From Bipolaris cookei (Eukaryota > Ascomycota > Dothideomycetes > Pleosporales > Pleosporaceae): a DNA stretch of 42,908 nt. Positions 10,637 to 19,189 of this stretch are shown in pieces. The stretch lies in the NCBI GenBank assembly GCA_002286855.1, contig NRSV01000087.1:56585-99492 (forward strand), written 5' to 3'. The position numbers were made by a program, and so were the translations under genes. Every line of letters starts with the position of its first letter. The stretch's first letter is position 1. The notes under the pieces are model-generated. The model saw only the letters and a program-made list of their open reading frames with translations. It searched no databases and was not told the DNA's origin.

Positions 10637-12403
10637 ATGGCGGTGCCAGGTACCCCAGGGCAGACACTTCGACCTCCAGAAGTCACGCACACGCGCCCTG
10701 AGGACCCAAATACCCCTAGCCTAGCTAACCTACGCACTACAAAAAGACACAGGCAAACCAAAGCAGCGCCTATACCTATATCGTTCGGTGACAGTGCTAA
10801 CAAGAGACAACTGGTGACGGGCGCGGTTACAGAGAAGATCACGGCAGCCCAAGAGGCCGCCAAAACTAGACACAGCATCATCACAGCTATCGCGAACGCG
10901 ATTGATCATTGCCTAGAGAACTACACTAGCGTAGCTGAGCGTCTTGTCGCACAAGAACTACAGCAACGTGTGGTGTATGCCCTAACCAACTCTATCCACC
11001 ACCCATCCACGACCACCCCCCAGCCTGCGAGCGACGCTGGGCCCAAACCTACACGCACATATGCGGACGTCGCAAAACTCCCCAACAGCCACCCTATGCA
11101 GGAAAGGGGCGCCGCTAAAACCAAGACGGCAGCGACCCACCAAAACGGCGTAACCCTGAATAAGCCGCCGAATAAGCCAGTACCAGATGGCCGAATTCTT
11201 TTCCAGCTATCTACAGCACAGAGGGTAAAAGAGCCTTCACCCTTTGTAATGCGAAAAGCACTATGCGCAAAGATTGATAACCTCACTCTGCAAGATATCC
11301 CAAGACTCACAACGACAAAAACAGGCTGGGCACTCACACCAGCCAACGACACTATCAAGAGCCGACTGCTGCAGCTAGATAACATTGAAGTCATGCTAGA
11401 AACTCTAGGCGCAGTCGGATTCCAACTCCCGGAGAAATGGATCAACTATGCAGTGCAGCGTGTAGAGGCGGCTCTCATAGGACTCCACATAGGCGGAGAT
11501 GCAGCAGTACCAATCAGCGAAGAAAATGTTGCAGAGGAAGTTTATTCCCAGACAGGAGTAAAGCCGCGAACCTGCAAGCAATCTAGACACGGCCCAGACA
11601 GGTTTGGGACGATGACCTGGATAATATCCTTCGCTGAACGAGTACGACCATTCCGGATCTTTGGAACAAGTGAATGGGCAAAAGAGATCAAGAAAAACCC
11701 ACCAGTGACCATCCACAACCCGGGATGCCAGGGTTACTGCAACACGTCTAGATGCACGCGTGCAGCACGCTGTGACAACTGCGGCCAGCTGGCGGCAGGG
11801 CATAACGGGCCCATAGGTGCAGGCTGTGCGCAGCGAGCCCGCTGTGCTAACTGCCATGGACCACACCCCGCGACGGATAAAAACTGTCCAGCGAAACCAT
11901 ACTATTACCAAGGCAAACTTATCCGGCTAACAAGCAAGCAGCTGCAGAGTGTACGCAGAGCCGGAAATCGTGCCTACCAAAGAACCGAGCAGTCCCAGGA
12001 CAAAGGGGACACGGCTGCCGAACCTATGGTCATCGCAGAAGAACAGCCAAGCCAGGATGGTCAACCTGCGCTCCAGCAACCGCCACTGAGAGCTACGCAA
12101 TCAAGACAAGCAAAAAGAACCCAACAAGAAGAGCCACTAACAGGAACAGATACCGTTACAGCCACAATCACACCTATAGACACCGATACAATTGCAGTCA
12201 CAACTACAGCATCCCAGAACCCTCAGAGCCGTCGCCCACGCCGTGCTGCAGCCCCAAGAGAGAGTCTAAGTCTAGCAGCACTCTCAACAAGAAGCCTAAG
12301 GACAGAGCACACAGCGTCTACACCGACAGAAGCCATGATACAGGCTGGCCTATCCTCTACTATAGAAGATACAGAAATGAGCGAAGACGCACTACAATGG
12401 TAG
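10637..12403 (+). CDS. LINE ORF1, gag-like zinc-knuckle protein
   Basis: This is the 588-residue nucleic-acid-binding protein of the LINE, expected to package the RNA. The N-terminal about 200 residues are Ala/Thr/Gln-rich and probably disordered. A central domain follows (about 190-350). Cysteine knuckles lie at about 363-420: CDNCGQLAAGHNG... then C, and CANCHGPHPATDKNC, which is a CX2CX3HX6C knuckle. The C-terminal about 170 residues are Gln/Thr/Arg-rich and low in order. The ATG at 10637 is the first in the frame. The stop overlaps the start of ORF2 by seven bases (ATGGTAG), so ORF2 could be translated by termination-reinitiation, as proposed for other two-ORF LINEs. The frame is fully open. 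Confidence 0.93.
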   Translation: MAVPGTPGQTLRPPEVTHTRPEDPNTPSLANLRTTKRHRQTKAAPIPISFGDSANKRQLVTGAVTEKITAAQEAAKTRHSIITAIANAIDHCLENYTSVAERLVAQELQQRVVYALTNSIHHPSTTTPQPASDAGPKPTRTYADVAKLPNSHPMQERGAAKTKTAATHQNGVTLNKPPNKPVPDGRILFQLSTAQRVKEPSPFVMRKALCAKIDNLTLQDIPRLTTTKTGWALTPANDTIKSRLLQLDNIEVMLETLGAVGFQLPEKWINYAVQRVEAALIGLHIGGDAAVPISEENVAEEVYSQTGVKPRTCKQSRHGPDRFGTMTWIISFAERVRPFRIFGTSEWAKEIKKNPPVTIHNPGCQGYCNTSRCTRAARCDNCGQLAAGHNGPIGAGCAQRARCANCHGPHPATDKNCPAKPYYYQGKLIRLTSKQLQSVRRAGNRAYQRTEQSQDKGDTAAEPMVIAEEQPSQDGQPALQQPPLRATQSRQAKRTQQEEPLTGTDTVTATITPIDTDTIAVTTTASQNPQSRRPRRAAAPRESLSLAALSTRSLRTEHTASTPTEAMIQAGLSSTIEDTEMSEDALQW

Positions 12404-15400
12404 GACATCAACCAATACGATACAACGGGCAGCACTGCCCAGGCTGGAAGCAGCTACGAATAGCATGGGCGAACGTAGGCAAAGCCTCAGAATGCCACGA
12501 CACTATACTGTGCCGCGCCTCAGATGAAAACATTGACGTGATATGCATCCAGGAGCCATGGACACTACCAGGAACCGTAACTAAAAACCATCCAGGGTAC
12601 CACATGCACGCGCCTGTGATAGCATGGGATAGTAGGGAGGAACGCGAGAATGAAAGGCCACGGGTGCTTACTTATACCCGCAAGGGCGTGAATTTAAGAG
12701 CTAAAGTGCTACCTAGAGTCACGCGAGACATACTCTGGACAGAAGTGAACGGATACGCTATACTTAACGTGTATCAGAACCGAGAGGCACCAGAACCAGC
12801 AGTCACCTATATACAGGAACTGACACCACCAAGCAGATGCGTTATTGGAGGGGATATGAATGCAAGACACGAGAGTTTCGAACCTGGCTCGGTGACCACA
12901 GGAGGCGGGTCAGAGCTCGCACGCTGGGCCCAGACTCACGCCATGGACTTCATCGGGCAGCCAGGAGTGCCAACTCATCGAGCTGGCCACGTAATAGACC
13001 TAACATTTTCAAACATTCCCTTTGCCGACACAGTGGTACGGCCGGACATGCACTCTGGCTCAGACCACGCAACACAGGTCACGACACTACCAACCCGAGG
13101 ACTAGCAGCAGAAGATCCAAAGAAACACAAAGTACTAGAGAGACACCTAGAAAGGTTCACAAAACTGGTAGGCCTAAATATCACAGGTATTAGGGATCCG
13201 GCAAGAGCCAGCAACCAAAGCCAACTACAAACAATAATCCAGGACCTTACACAAGCGATAGAAGAGGCAATACAGACAGCAGGGGTTAGAGAGAGGGAAC
13301 AAATCCAAGTGGCGCCATGGTGGACGACAGAATGCCAGACAGCGTACCGGCGGCACCTGCGAGACCATACGGGAATAGGGTCTCCACCAACAGAGGCAAC
13401 CAGAGAGTTCCTAAAGACAGTGCGCAGAACAAAGAAGGCCTACTGGCGAGACCGGATAGACGGAATCAAGACAGACTCAGACCTCTACAGCCTAGCCAGA
13501 TGGCACAAGCTATTACCAAACCAACAAGACTCCCCACTAGTGGTAAATGGTGAAACCATCACAGATACTGCAGAGAAGGCTGAGGCCCTGCGCAGAGAAC
13601 TACTGGACCGATTCAACAACGCAGACGATCTGCCAGCACCACCAGGAGCAGAGAGCTACACTCAAAACCCCCTACCGTGGGACACTAAGGTATCGACTGA
13701 AGAAGCAGAGCGCTATGCTATTGGCGTAGCTAGCACATCGCCAGGTGCGGACGGAATAACGGTACGGCTACTAAAGGCGTGCTGGGCAGATATCAGGAAC
13801 CTCGTTCGCGCAATATATCAGAGATGCCTAGAGCTAGAGTTCTACCCAGGCTGCTGGCGCGTAGCAGAAGTAACAATGATCCCAAAAGCCGGAAAGAAAG
13901 ACCGTACTTCAGCACGGTCAATGCGGCCGATAGCCCTACTCTCATGCATTGGCAAGGGGCTGGAACGTCTAGTGGCAAGAAGAATTGCTACAACAGCAAT
14001 GACGCACGATATCATCAGCCCACAGCACGTAGGAGCGGTTCCAAAGCGATCAGCTATGGACATTGTAGCGGCATTCACGCACGACGTAGAACAGGCTCTG
14101 GCAGTAGGCAAACGCGTCACTATGGTCACGATGGATGTGCAGGGAGCATTCGACGCGCTTCTCAAGAACCGGTTGCTACACCGGATGGCTCAGCAGGGTT
14201 GGCCACCAGCCTGTGTCCGGTTTATTGACTCTTTCCTATCAGAACGCTATGTACAGGTGCGGCTAGGCAACGAGATTACACCACGCCACCTAGTAGCCTG
14301 CGGCACACCACAAGGATCTCCGCTATCGCCAATTCTCTACACGCTTTATCTAGCCGAGCTTCTGAATCAGGACAGAACGCTACGCTTTGGATATGCGGAT
14401 GACATTAACATCTATAGAGCGTCAAAAACCCTAGACGAAAATGTCCAGTTATTAGCAGAAGATATACAGACAATTAACCAGTGGGGTGCACAGAATAAGG
14501 TTACCTTTGCCCCAGAGAAGCTAGAAGCGATACACATCACCCGCCAGCAAGACAGCTACTCCCCAAGCATATCTTTACCCGACGCAGCAACGCTAGAACC
14601 AATTGTGCCAGCTGCAGACAGGTCGCAGACCGCACTACGATGGCTCGGAGTGTGGTTTGACCGCCAGCTTAGCTTTAAGCACCACGTCGCCTATAGAGCA
14701 GCAGCCACCAAGAAGCTTGCTAGTCACCTAAGAGGCCTCGCGAACACAGCTCATGGCCCGCCCCCAGACGCTATGCGAAAACTAGTAACAACGTGCGTGT
14801 TACCTTCACTACTGTACGGAACAGAGGCCTGGTATGAAGGACGAACAAGAAACCCGAGATCAAGGAGGAAAGACAACCCTATCTCTGTGAGCACGAGAGT
14901 TGGGCAGCATATTACAGCTATCCAAACTATACTTATACAGGCTGTACGAGCAGTACTACCAGTATATAAAACAACGCCCCTCCCAATTCTCTTTAGAGAA
15001 GCTGGGATACCATCAGCGGAAGTTGCACTTGAAGAGGCTAGGTGGCGCTTCGCGCTGCGACTTCAGACAATAGACCATCAGCACCCTCTCACCCACCGAG
15101 CAATTGTACCACACAATCAGTCTGGCACCAGGGTAGGGGAGAGGCAACAACCAAGAACTAAGATCCAGAGGCTAGGCCTACTTTTGCCAGCTATCCCCCG
15201 GCCAGTTCTAATAGCGCCGCACTTCTCGCAAGGGTGCCGCACAGATCCGACGCTGGGAATAGAGAAGAAAACAGCTGCAAAAGAATTCAAAGAATGGTGG
15301 GCCTCTCTAGATAGCAGCACGATCACAATCTTCTCTGATGGATCGGAACAGCGCTGTGAAGGGAAAAAGAGAGTCACCTATGGGTATGCCATATACCGGG

Positions 15401-16224
15401 CCCAGGAGAAGATAGCCACAGGGCGCGGGTCTCTCCACTCGCTTTCACATGTTTTCGATGCCGAAGCGATTGGGGCATGTAGAGCACTTCAGCACGCGGC
15501 TCAGATAGCAAGACCAACAGATGCGGTTTATATGTGTATAGACAGCACTTCAGTAATCTGGTGTCTACGCGGAACAGCCTCAAACTCCTCACAATGGGCG
15601 TTTCTTCAATGTCAGGAGATAATGGACACAATGCCTAATGTCGAGGTGCGATGGGCACCAGGACACACTGACATTGAAGGCAACGAAGCAGCAGACAACC
15701 TCGCAGATGCGGAGGCAAAAGAACCCTCTACTCCATTTGGACTAGCAGCACAACCAACAGTATCGGGTATACGCACGATCAGGAAGGCACAACTAGCCAT
15801 AGCTAGAGCAGCTTGGTGGAATAGCGCCAAGAGCAAGCTTTCTAACTGGTACACCCAGTGGAAGCTACCGTACCAGCCCACCCGACCTCCCCAAGAGCTG
15901 GAGCTAACACGCCCAACCCTAGCAAGACTACTGGCAATCCGAACAAGCCATGGAGACTTTGCATGGTACCACCGGAAGTTCCACCATGACAACGCGACTC
16001 TGGAGTGCTCCTGCGGGCGCCCAAAGACCCCCTTGCACATCGCACTATGTCGGAAAACCACAACAGCAAACGTCTTCCGGCGATGGCCAAGACGGCCACC
16101 AGCACCGCCTAGGACACCTAGCGAAGCAATCAAGTACCTCAAGAAGCTCTGGGAAGAGCCAGAGGACTTTGCCGCTTTGCTAGAAGTCACAGGTTTCTAT
16201 AGTACAATATGTAGGCCTCACTAG
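12397..16224 (+). CDS. LINE ORF2: endonuclease, reverse transcriptase, RNase H
   Basis: A 1,275-residue polyprotein that nicks the target and copies the LINE RNA in place. The apurinic-type endonuclease is at about 15-225: WANVGK, CIQEPW (Glu), GGDMNARH (Asp/Asn near 152) and SGSDH (near 219). The reverse transcriptase is at about 480-720: MDVQGAFD near 578, GTPQGSPLSP near 637, and the catalytic FGYADD near 664. RNase H is at about 975-1105: FSDGSE, DAEAIG, CIDSTS and EAADNLAD carry the expected acidic residues. A Cys/His motif, CSCGRPKTPLHIALC, is near 1204. All catalytic motifs are present and there is no stop or frameshift, so this copy may be competent. The ATG overlaps the ORF1 stop by seven bases. 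Confidence 0.96.
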   Translation: MVGHQPIRYNGQHCPGWKQLRIAWANVGKASECHDTILCRASDENIDVICIQEPWTLPGTVTKNHPGYHMHAPVIAWDSREERENERPRVLTYTRKGVNLRAKVLPRVTRDILWTEVNGYAILNVYQNREAPEPAVTYIQELTPPSRCVIGGDMNARHESFEPGSVTTGGGSELARWAQTHAMDFIGQPGVPTHRAGHVIDLTFSNIPFADTVVRPDMHSGSDHATQVTTLPTRGLAAEDPKKHKVLERHLERFTKLVGLNITGIRDPARASNQSQLQTIIQDLTQAIEEAIQTAGVREREQIQVAPWWTTECQTAYRRHLRDHTGIGSPPTEATREFLKTVRRTKKAYWRDRIDGIKTDSDLYSLARWHKLLPNQQDSPLVVNGETITDTAEKAEALRRELLDRFNNADDLPAPPGAESYTQNPLPWDTKVSTEEAERYAIGVASTSPGADGITVRLLKACWADIRNLVRAIYQRCLELEFYPGCWRVAEVTMIPKAGKKDRTSARSMRPIALLSCIGKGLERLVARRIATTAMTHDIISPQHVGAVPKRSAMDIVAAFTHDVEQALAVGKRVTMVTMDVQGAFDALLKNRLLHRMAQQGWPPACVRFIDSFLSERYVQVRLGNEITPRHLVACGTPQGSPLSPILYTLYLAELLNQDRTLRFGYADDINIYRASKTLDENVQLLAEDIQTINQWGAQNKVTFAPEKLEAIHITRQQDSYSPSISLPDAATLEPIVPAADRSQTALRWLGVWFDRQLSFKHHVAYRAAATKKLASHLRGLANTAHGPPPDAMRKLVTTCVLPSLLYGTEAWYEGRTRNPRSRRKDNPISVSTRVGQHITAIQTILIQAVRAVLPVYKTTPLPILFREAGIPSAEVALEEARWRFALRLQTIDHQHPLTHRAIVPHNQSGTRVGERQQPRTKIQRLGLLLPAIPRPVLIAPHFSQGCRTDPTLGIEKKTAAKEFKEWWASLDSSTITIFSDGSEQRCEGKKRVTYGYAIYRAQEKIATGRGSLHSLSHVFDAEAIGACRALQHAAQIARPTDAVYMCIDSTSVIWCLRGTASNSSQWAFLQCQEIMDTMPNVEVRWAPGHTDIEGNEAADNLADAEAKEPSTPFGLAAQPTVSGIRTIRKAQLAIARAAWWNSAKSKLSNWYTQWKLPYQPTRPPQELELTRPTLARLLAIRTSHGDFAWYHRKFHHDNATLECSCGRPKTPLHIALCRKTTTANVFRRWPRRPPAPPRTPSEAIKYLKKLWEEPEDFAALLEVTGFYSTICRPH

Positions 16225-16571
16225 AGCCTATACTTGTAAGACTTTTCCTATCTCCTTTTCTTCTTTCTCTCTTCTCTCTTTTTCTTTTCTTCTATTTCCT
16301 ATGTCAACTATACTACACACTCCTTAATAAGCATCAGCTACAACAACGAGAGGCGGATACACGCCTATGGCACATTGTATTGGCGATCAATAGGCGGAAC
16401 GACCACTACTAGACCACTACAATCATGTAAACAAGAATAGGCATCCTAGGCATAGTACGGCAAGTCATAGGCATAGCCCGTCTACATGCCCCAAGGGAGG
16501 CTTTATATATAGACGTTAAATACAACTCACTCACTCACCCTATCGCCCCGACATGCTCTTGGCCATATAGG
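16225..16571. other. Probable LINE 3' UTR and flank
   Basis: No gene. A C/T-rich tract (about 16240-16300) follows the ORF2 stop, and CACTCACTCACC occurs near 16530. The element end probably lies before the LTR-like copy that starts at 16572, but no poly(A) or duplicated target is visible. Confidence 0.5.
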
Positions 16572-16709
16572 TGTTACGCGGGGCCGGGCTATAAGTACTG
16601 CCCTGTCCTAGTCCGCACTAAGGCCGGTGAGCTTTACGCTAGTGTTCCGTGAGGTTCCGTGAGGTTGTCTGGCGATTCCTAGGGAAAAGAGCGGTAGGAG
16701 ATTCATTAA
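16572..16709. repeat. LTR-like repeat copy 1, left part (split by 16710-17682)
   Basis: It begins TGTTACGCGGGG and contains GCACTAAGGCCGGTGAG, CGCTAGTGTTCCGTGAGG and TGTCTGGCGAT, shared in the same order with copy 2 at 17100 and partly with copy 3 at 18956. The remainder of this copy appears to resume after the inserted element (about 17683-17759: acgagtaatgacgaaatct). The TG start suggests a solo LTR, but no internal retrotransposon region is present. Confidence 0.55.
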
Positions 16710-17099
16710 GGGCCTGTTCGGTTCCGCGTTTTGCGGTTGCGATTTTGATACCTATTCGGGTATAGCGCTTATCCAAAGGGGGGCTGGCTAGCGTTGCGTT
16801 TTGGCTGCGGCTGGGCTTATCCAGATATAGATAGCTGGATATTGAGCTGATGACTAGGCTAGTCACTTGATCAAACACGCAGCTAACTGCTCCCTATCTT
16901 GCTGCGGATGGGAATCGCGTTTTAACCTTTCCCAACAGAGTATACAAGATGGGTTAGGTAGTGTTACAAGGTAACAAGAAGGATTCTCTCCTTGGCGCCA
17001 GACGAAAAGACAAAGGAGGCACGGCCGAGTAAGTACTTCTCTAGCTTGGTCCGGGCTAGGGCAATTAGGATTATGTGAAAAGCTCCGTGAGGTCATTGT

Positions 17100-17365
17100 T
17101 GTTACACGGGGGTTGAATCTATATTTCTCTATCCTGGTCTGCACTAAGGCAGGTGAGTATTACGCTAGTGTTCCGTGAGGGCTGTCTGGCGATGCAGTGG
17201 AGTGGCGTGCTTGTAGAGGAGAGGGCAACAGGTTTGACAACTACTAATCCATTCGATAGACTAACATGTATCAATCTTGTGAAGTAGAGTGACTAGTAAG
17301 AAAGTACAATTTGAGTTGGCCCCAACGAGAGTAATAATGAAATCCATCCATCCTTATATCCTCAT
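17100..17365. repeat. LTR-like repeat copy 2, nested in the PIF/Harbinger-like element
   Basis: It starts TGTTACACGGGGGTTGAATC, shares the GCACTAAGGCAGGTGAG, CGCTAGTGTTCCGTGAGG and TGTCTGGCGATGCAGTG blocks with copies 1 and 3, and ends near ATCCATCCATCC...CCTCA. No five-base duplication is certain. It is likely a solo LTR. Confidence 0.55.
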
Positions 17366-17438
17366 TGCTCCCAGTCCTGCCATCAGTCTCTTGACCTGCC
17401 ATCACTGATGGTTGTCTCCACTTCTGACGGCTTGCCAT

Positions 17439-17470
17439 CACATAGGGTTTTTCGGCATGCAGGGACGGAC
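17439..17470. repeat. End fragment of the 142-bp miniature-element family
   Basis: CACATAGGGTTTTTCGG followed by GCAGGGACGGAC is the reverse complement of the left end at 17864 with few changes. The partner end is not visible, so this is a solo end. Confidence 0.5.
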
Positions 17471-17759
17471 CTTATCAGCACCCCAGACCCCGTGTAACAG
17501 GTAAATACTAAACATGGCTTTTTTACGAGAGCGATACTAACAAAACGCAGTAAGGGTTGGTGCTTAAAAGACGCGCGTTTTACCGAACGGTGCGGCATTT
17601 TTGACTGCGGTTCAAAAACGCAGCCCAAATCCAGTTAGTAAACCGCAAAACGCAACCGCAAAACGCGCAACCGAACAGGCCCTAAGGCTAGAGTAATCTA
17701 ATTTAATCTATAACTATTACTATAGACTAACGAGTAATGACGAAATCTATCTATTGCCA

Positions 17760-17863
17760 GGGGGTATGCGAGCGTTGGTACGGATTAGTCAGGTATTAGT
17801 AGGTATAGGACAGATCACAAGATGCAGTTTAAAGAGTGATGTACAGAGACTGAACAGTAGTTG
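17760..17863. other. Short spacer between repeat copies
   Basis: No gene or recognisable repeat in this gap between the right part of LTR-like copy 1 and the miniature element. Confidence 0.4.
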
Positions 17864-18005
17864 ACGTCCGTCCCTGCATAATGAAAAACCCTGTGTGCCG
17901 AGAACAGCCACTAAGAAGACAAGGATAGCGCCTTTCCCGACACGGCGCTGTGTCTTATTAGCTGTTTCCGGCACGCAGGGGTTTCCGTGATACAGAGAGA
18001 GACTT
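17864..18005. mobile_element. Diverged 142-bp miniature inverted-repeat element
   Basis: The left end ACGTCCGTCCCTGCATAATG runs through CCCTGTGTGCCG. The right end, read on the other strand, begins AAGTCTCTCTCTGTATCACG and runs through CCCTGCGTGCCG, giving about 50-bp imperfect inverted termini. The length is exactly that of the copy at 31781-31922, and the left terminus matches that copy (ACGTCCATCCCT, TAATG, CCCTATGTGCCGGGAC). It is followed by TA; the left TA appears mutated to TG. No coding capacity. Confidence 0.65.
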
Positions 18006-18449
18006 TAGTGTACATGGGTAAGTCTCGCTAGTTCAACTTTTTTGGACACTCCTTCGACCCGAGCTACCCACCCCGCTAAGCTAGTCTTGGATATCCGTCT
18101 CACCACGTCTCATCACTGAAACAGCTGATCTGAGACCAGCGCCTCTAAACACATTCATTCATTGTGCTAAGCAAGGCTTTGTTACAGCCATATTGCTTGA
18201 CAGCTCAACGTTACCTATCGGGCGGTTCAGTACACGTTTTCTGTGCCAGTCACTCCACAGAAAAGATCTGGTAGACTATCAGCGCTATCACCTGAGTAGA
18301 TAGCAGAGCTTATTGCGTTTACCAGGTCATCCAAAACGGCCCGCCAGATGTGCTGGGTAACCCTATCCGTTGTATTTGCGTACTGGGGCGTCGGCCACAT
18401 CGCGATGACGAACACCGTCTAAAACGCTAGTTTTTTCCGAAGATCTGCC
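18006..18449. other. Stretch with no supported gene
   Basis: No gene, RNA or recognisable element seen. Confidence 0.4.
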
Positions 18450-18450
18450 T

Positions 18451-18492
18451 ATATCAAATCACTCATTCATATATCAAATCACTCATTCATAT
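18451..18492. repeat. 20-bp tandem duplication
   Basis: Two perfect tandem units of atatcaaatcactcattcat, followed by a further ata. No coding context. Confidence 0.85.
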
Positions 18493-18630
18493 AGTAAATT
18501 AGGCGGCGTGCCTCTGTTAGGCTCAGGAGCATGTTCACTAGACGCGGGCTCAATGGGATTACGTTCTCTGATCGGATGAGACGTATATCTAGTAGGCGAC
18601 GGCTCAATGGGATCTATATCACGCACACAG

Positions 18631-18950
18631 CTGAAGAGGCTTTGGTGGATACCTGTATCGTCACTAAACCATCTCGACAAAAGGGCATTGTGTTTTGGGG
18701 TAGCTCTACTGGCAGCGCCAAAGGCCCAATATATCTATGGGAACCAGGTGGATGCACAGTTAACGCTGTACGGTACTGTGAGACCATTGTACTGATGGTA
18801 GATTAACTCAACCGGCAGAATCCAGCACTAATATTTATGCATGATAACGCTGTATCCCACGCAGCTATCTTGACCAAAAGTGAGCTGCAGCAGAAGGAAA
18901 TCATGACCATGTCTTGATCCGCCTGCTTATTAAATTTGAACCCCATCTAG
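18631..18950 (+). pseudogene. Tc1/mariner transposase relic (DDE_3 type), truncated
   Basis: The plus-strand translation reads IVFWGSSTGSAKGPIYLWE, then AVRYCETIV, then FMHDNAVSHAA, then LLNLNPI. This is the order WGS, catalytic D in QDNAPGHAA-like, and SPDLNPIE-like of Tc1/mariner transposases. It has in-frame stops (TGA where Trp is expected before SACLLNLNPI; TAG where the last Glu would be). The N-terminal DNA-binding part and the C-terminus are missing. The 3' side stops just before the LTR-like repeat at 18956, which probably inserted there. Confidence 0.75.
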
Positions 18951-18955
18951 TCAAT

Positions 18956-19189
18956 TGTTACACGGGATTGAATGCTTATACTTCTCTACACTCGATCCTT
19001 GTTCAAGCGAGTGGGAATAAGTGTAAGCTCCGTAAGTTTTGTCTGGCAATGCAGTGCATGTTTGAGTTAACCAGAGTCTTGACATATACTACACAGGTGC
19101 TTTTCAAAAGTTCTGTCCCACGCGAATCTCAGCGCTTCGACACAACTCTTCTTGGCGCAAATCTCACCTTCAAGCCGAGTAACTAGCTA
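18956..19189. repeat. LTR-like repeat copy 3
   Basis: It begins TGTTACACGGGATTGAAT and carries CTCCGTAAGTTTTGTCTGG and CAATGCAGTG, matching copies 1 and 2 in order. The 3' limit is not defined; the shared blocks end near 19055, and the rest up to the next element is unassigned. Confidence 0.5.

Larger units (their letters stand above)
10637..16224 (+). mobile_element. Tad1-like LINE retrotransposon, both ORFs intact
   Basis: A non-LTR retrotransposon with a gag-like ORF1 and an ORF2 ordered endonuclease, reverse transcriptase, RNase H, terminal Cys/His motif. That order and the presence of RNase H fit the fungal Tad1 clade. The coordinates cover the coding part only. The 5' UTR probably includes some of 10500-10636, and the 3' UTR runs at least through the pyrimidine-rich tract 16240-16300 and perhaps to about 16550. 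I could not find target-site duplications or a clear tail, so the exact ends are unresolved. Confidence 0.93.
16710..17682. mobile_element. PIF/Harbinger (Tourist)-like non-autonomous element, TAA duplicated
   Basis: The ends are inverted: GGGCCTGTTCGGTT at 16710 and AACCGAACAGGCCC ending at 17682, extending inward over GCGTTTTGCGGTTGCG-like sequence, with TAA on both sides (16707-16709 and 17683-17685). Three-base TAA/TTA duplications and a GGSCCTGTTCGGTT terminus are typical of PIF/Harbinger and Tourist elements (family knowledge). No transposase frame is present in the 973 bp. The middle holds an LTR-like copy (17100-17365) and a fragment of another miniature element (17439-17470), so the original element was shorter. 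Confidence 0.75.

Noticed and set aside
10921..16190. Several long minus-strand frames opposite the LINE (for example 15612-16190)
   Set aside because: They are complementary shadows of the well-supported ORF1 and ORF2 and contain no motifs of their own.
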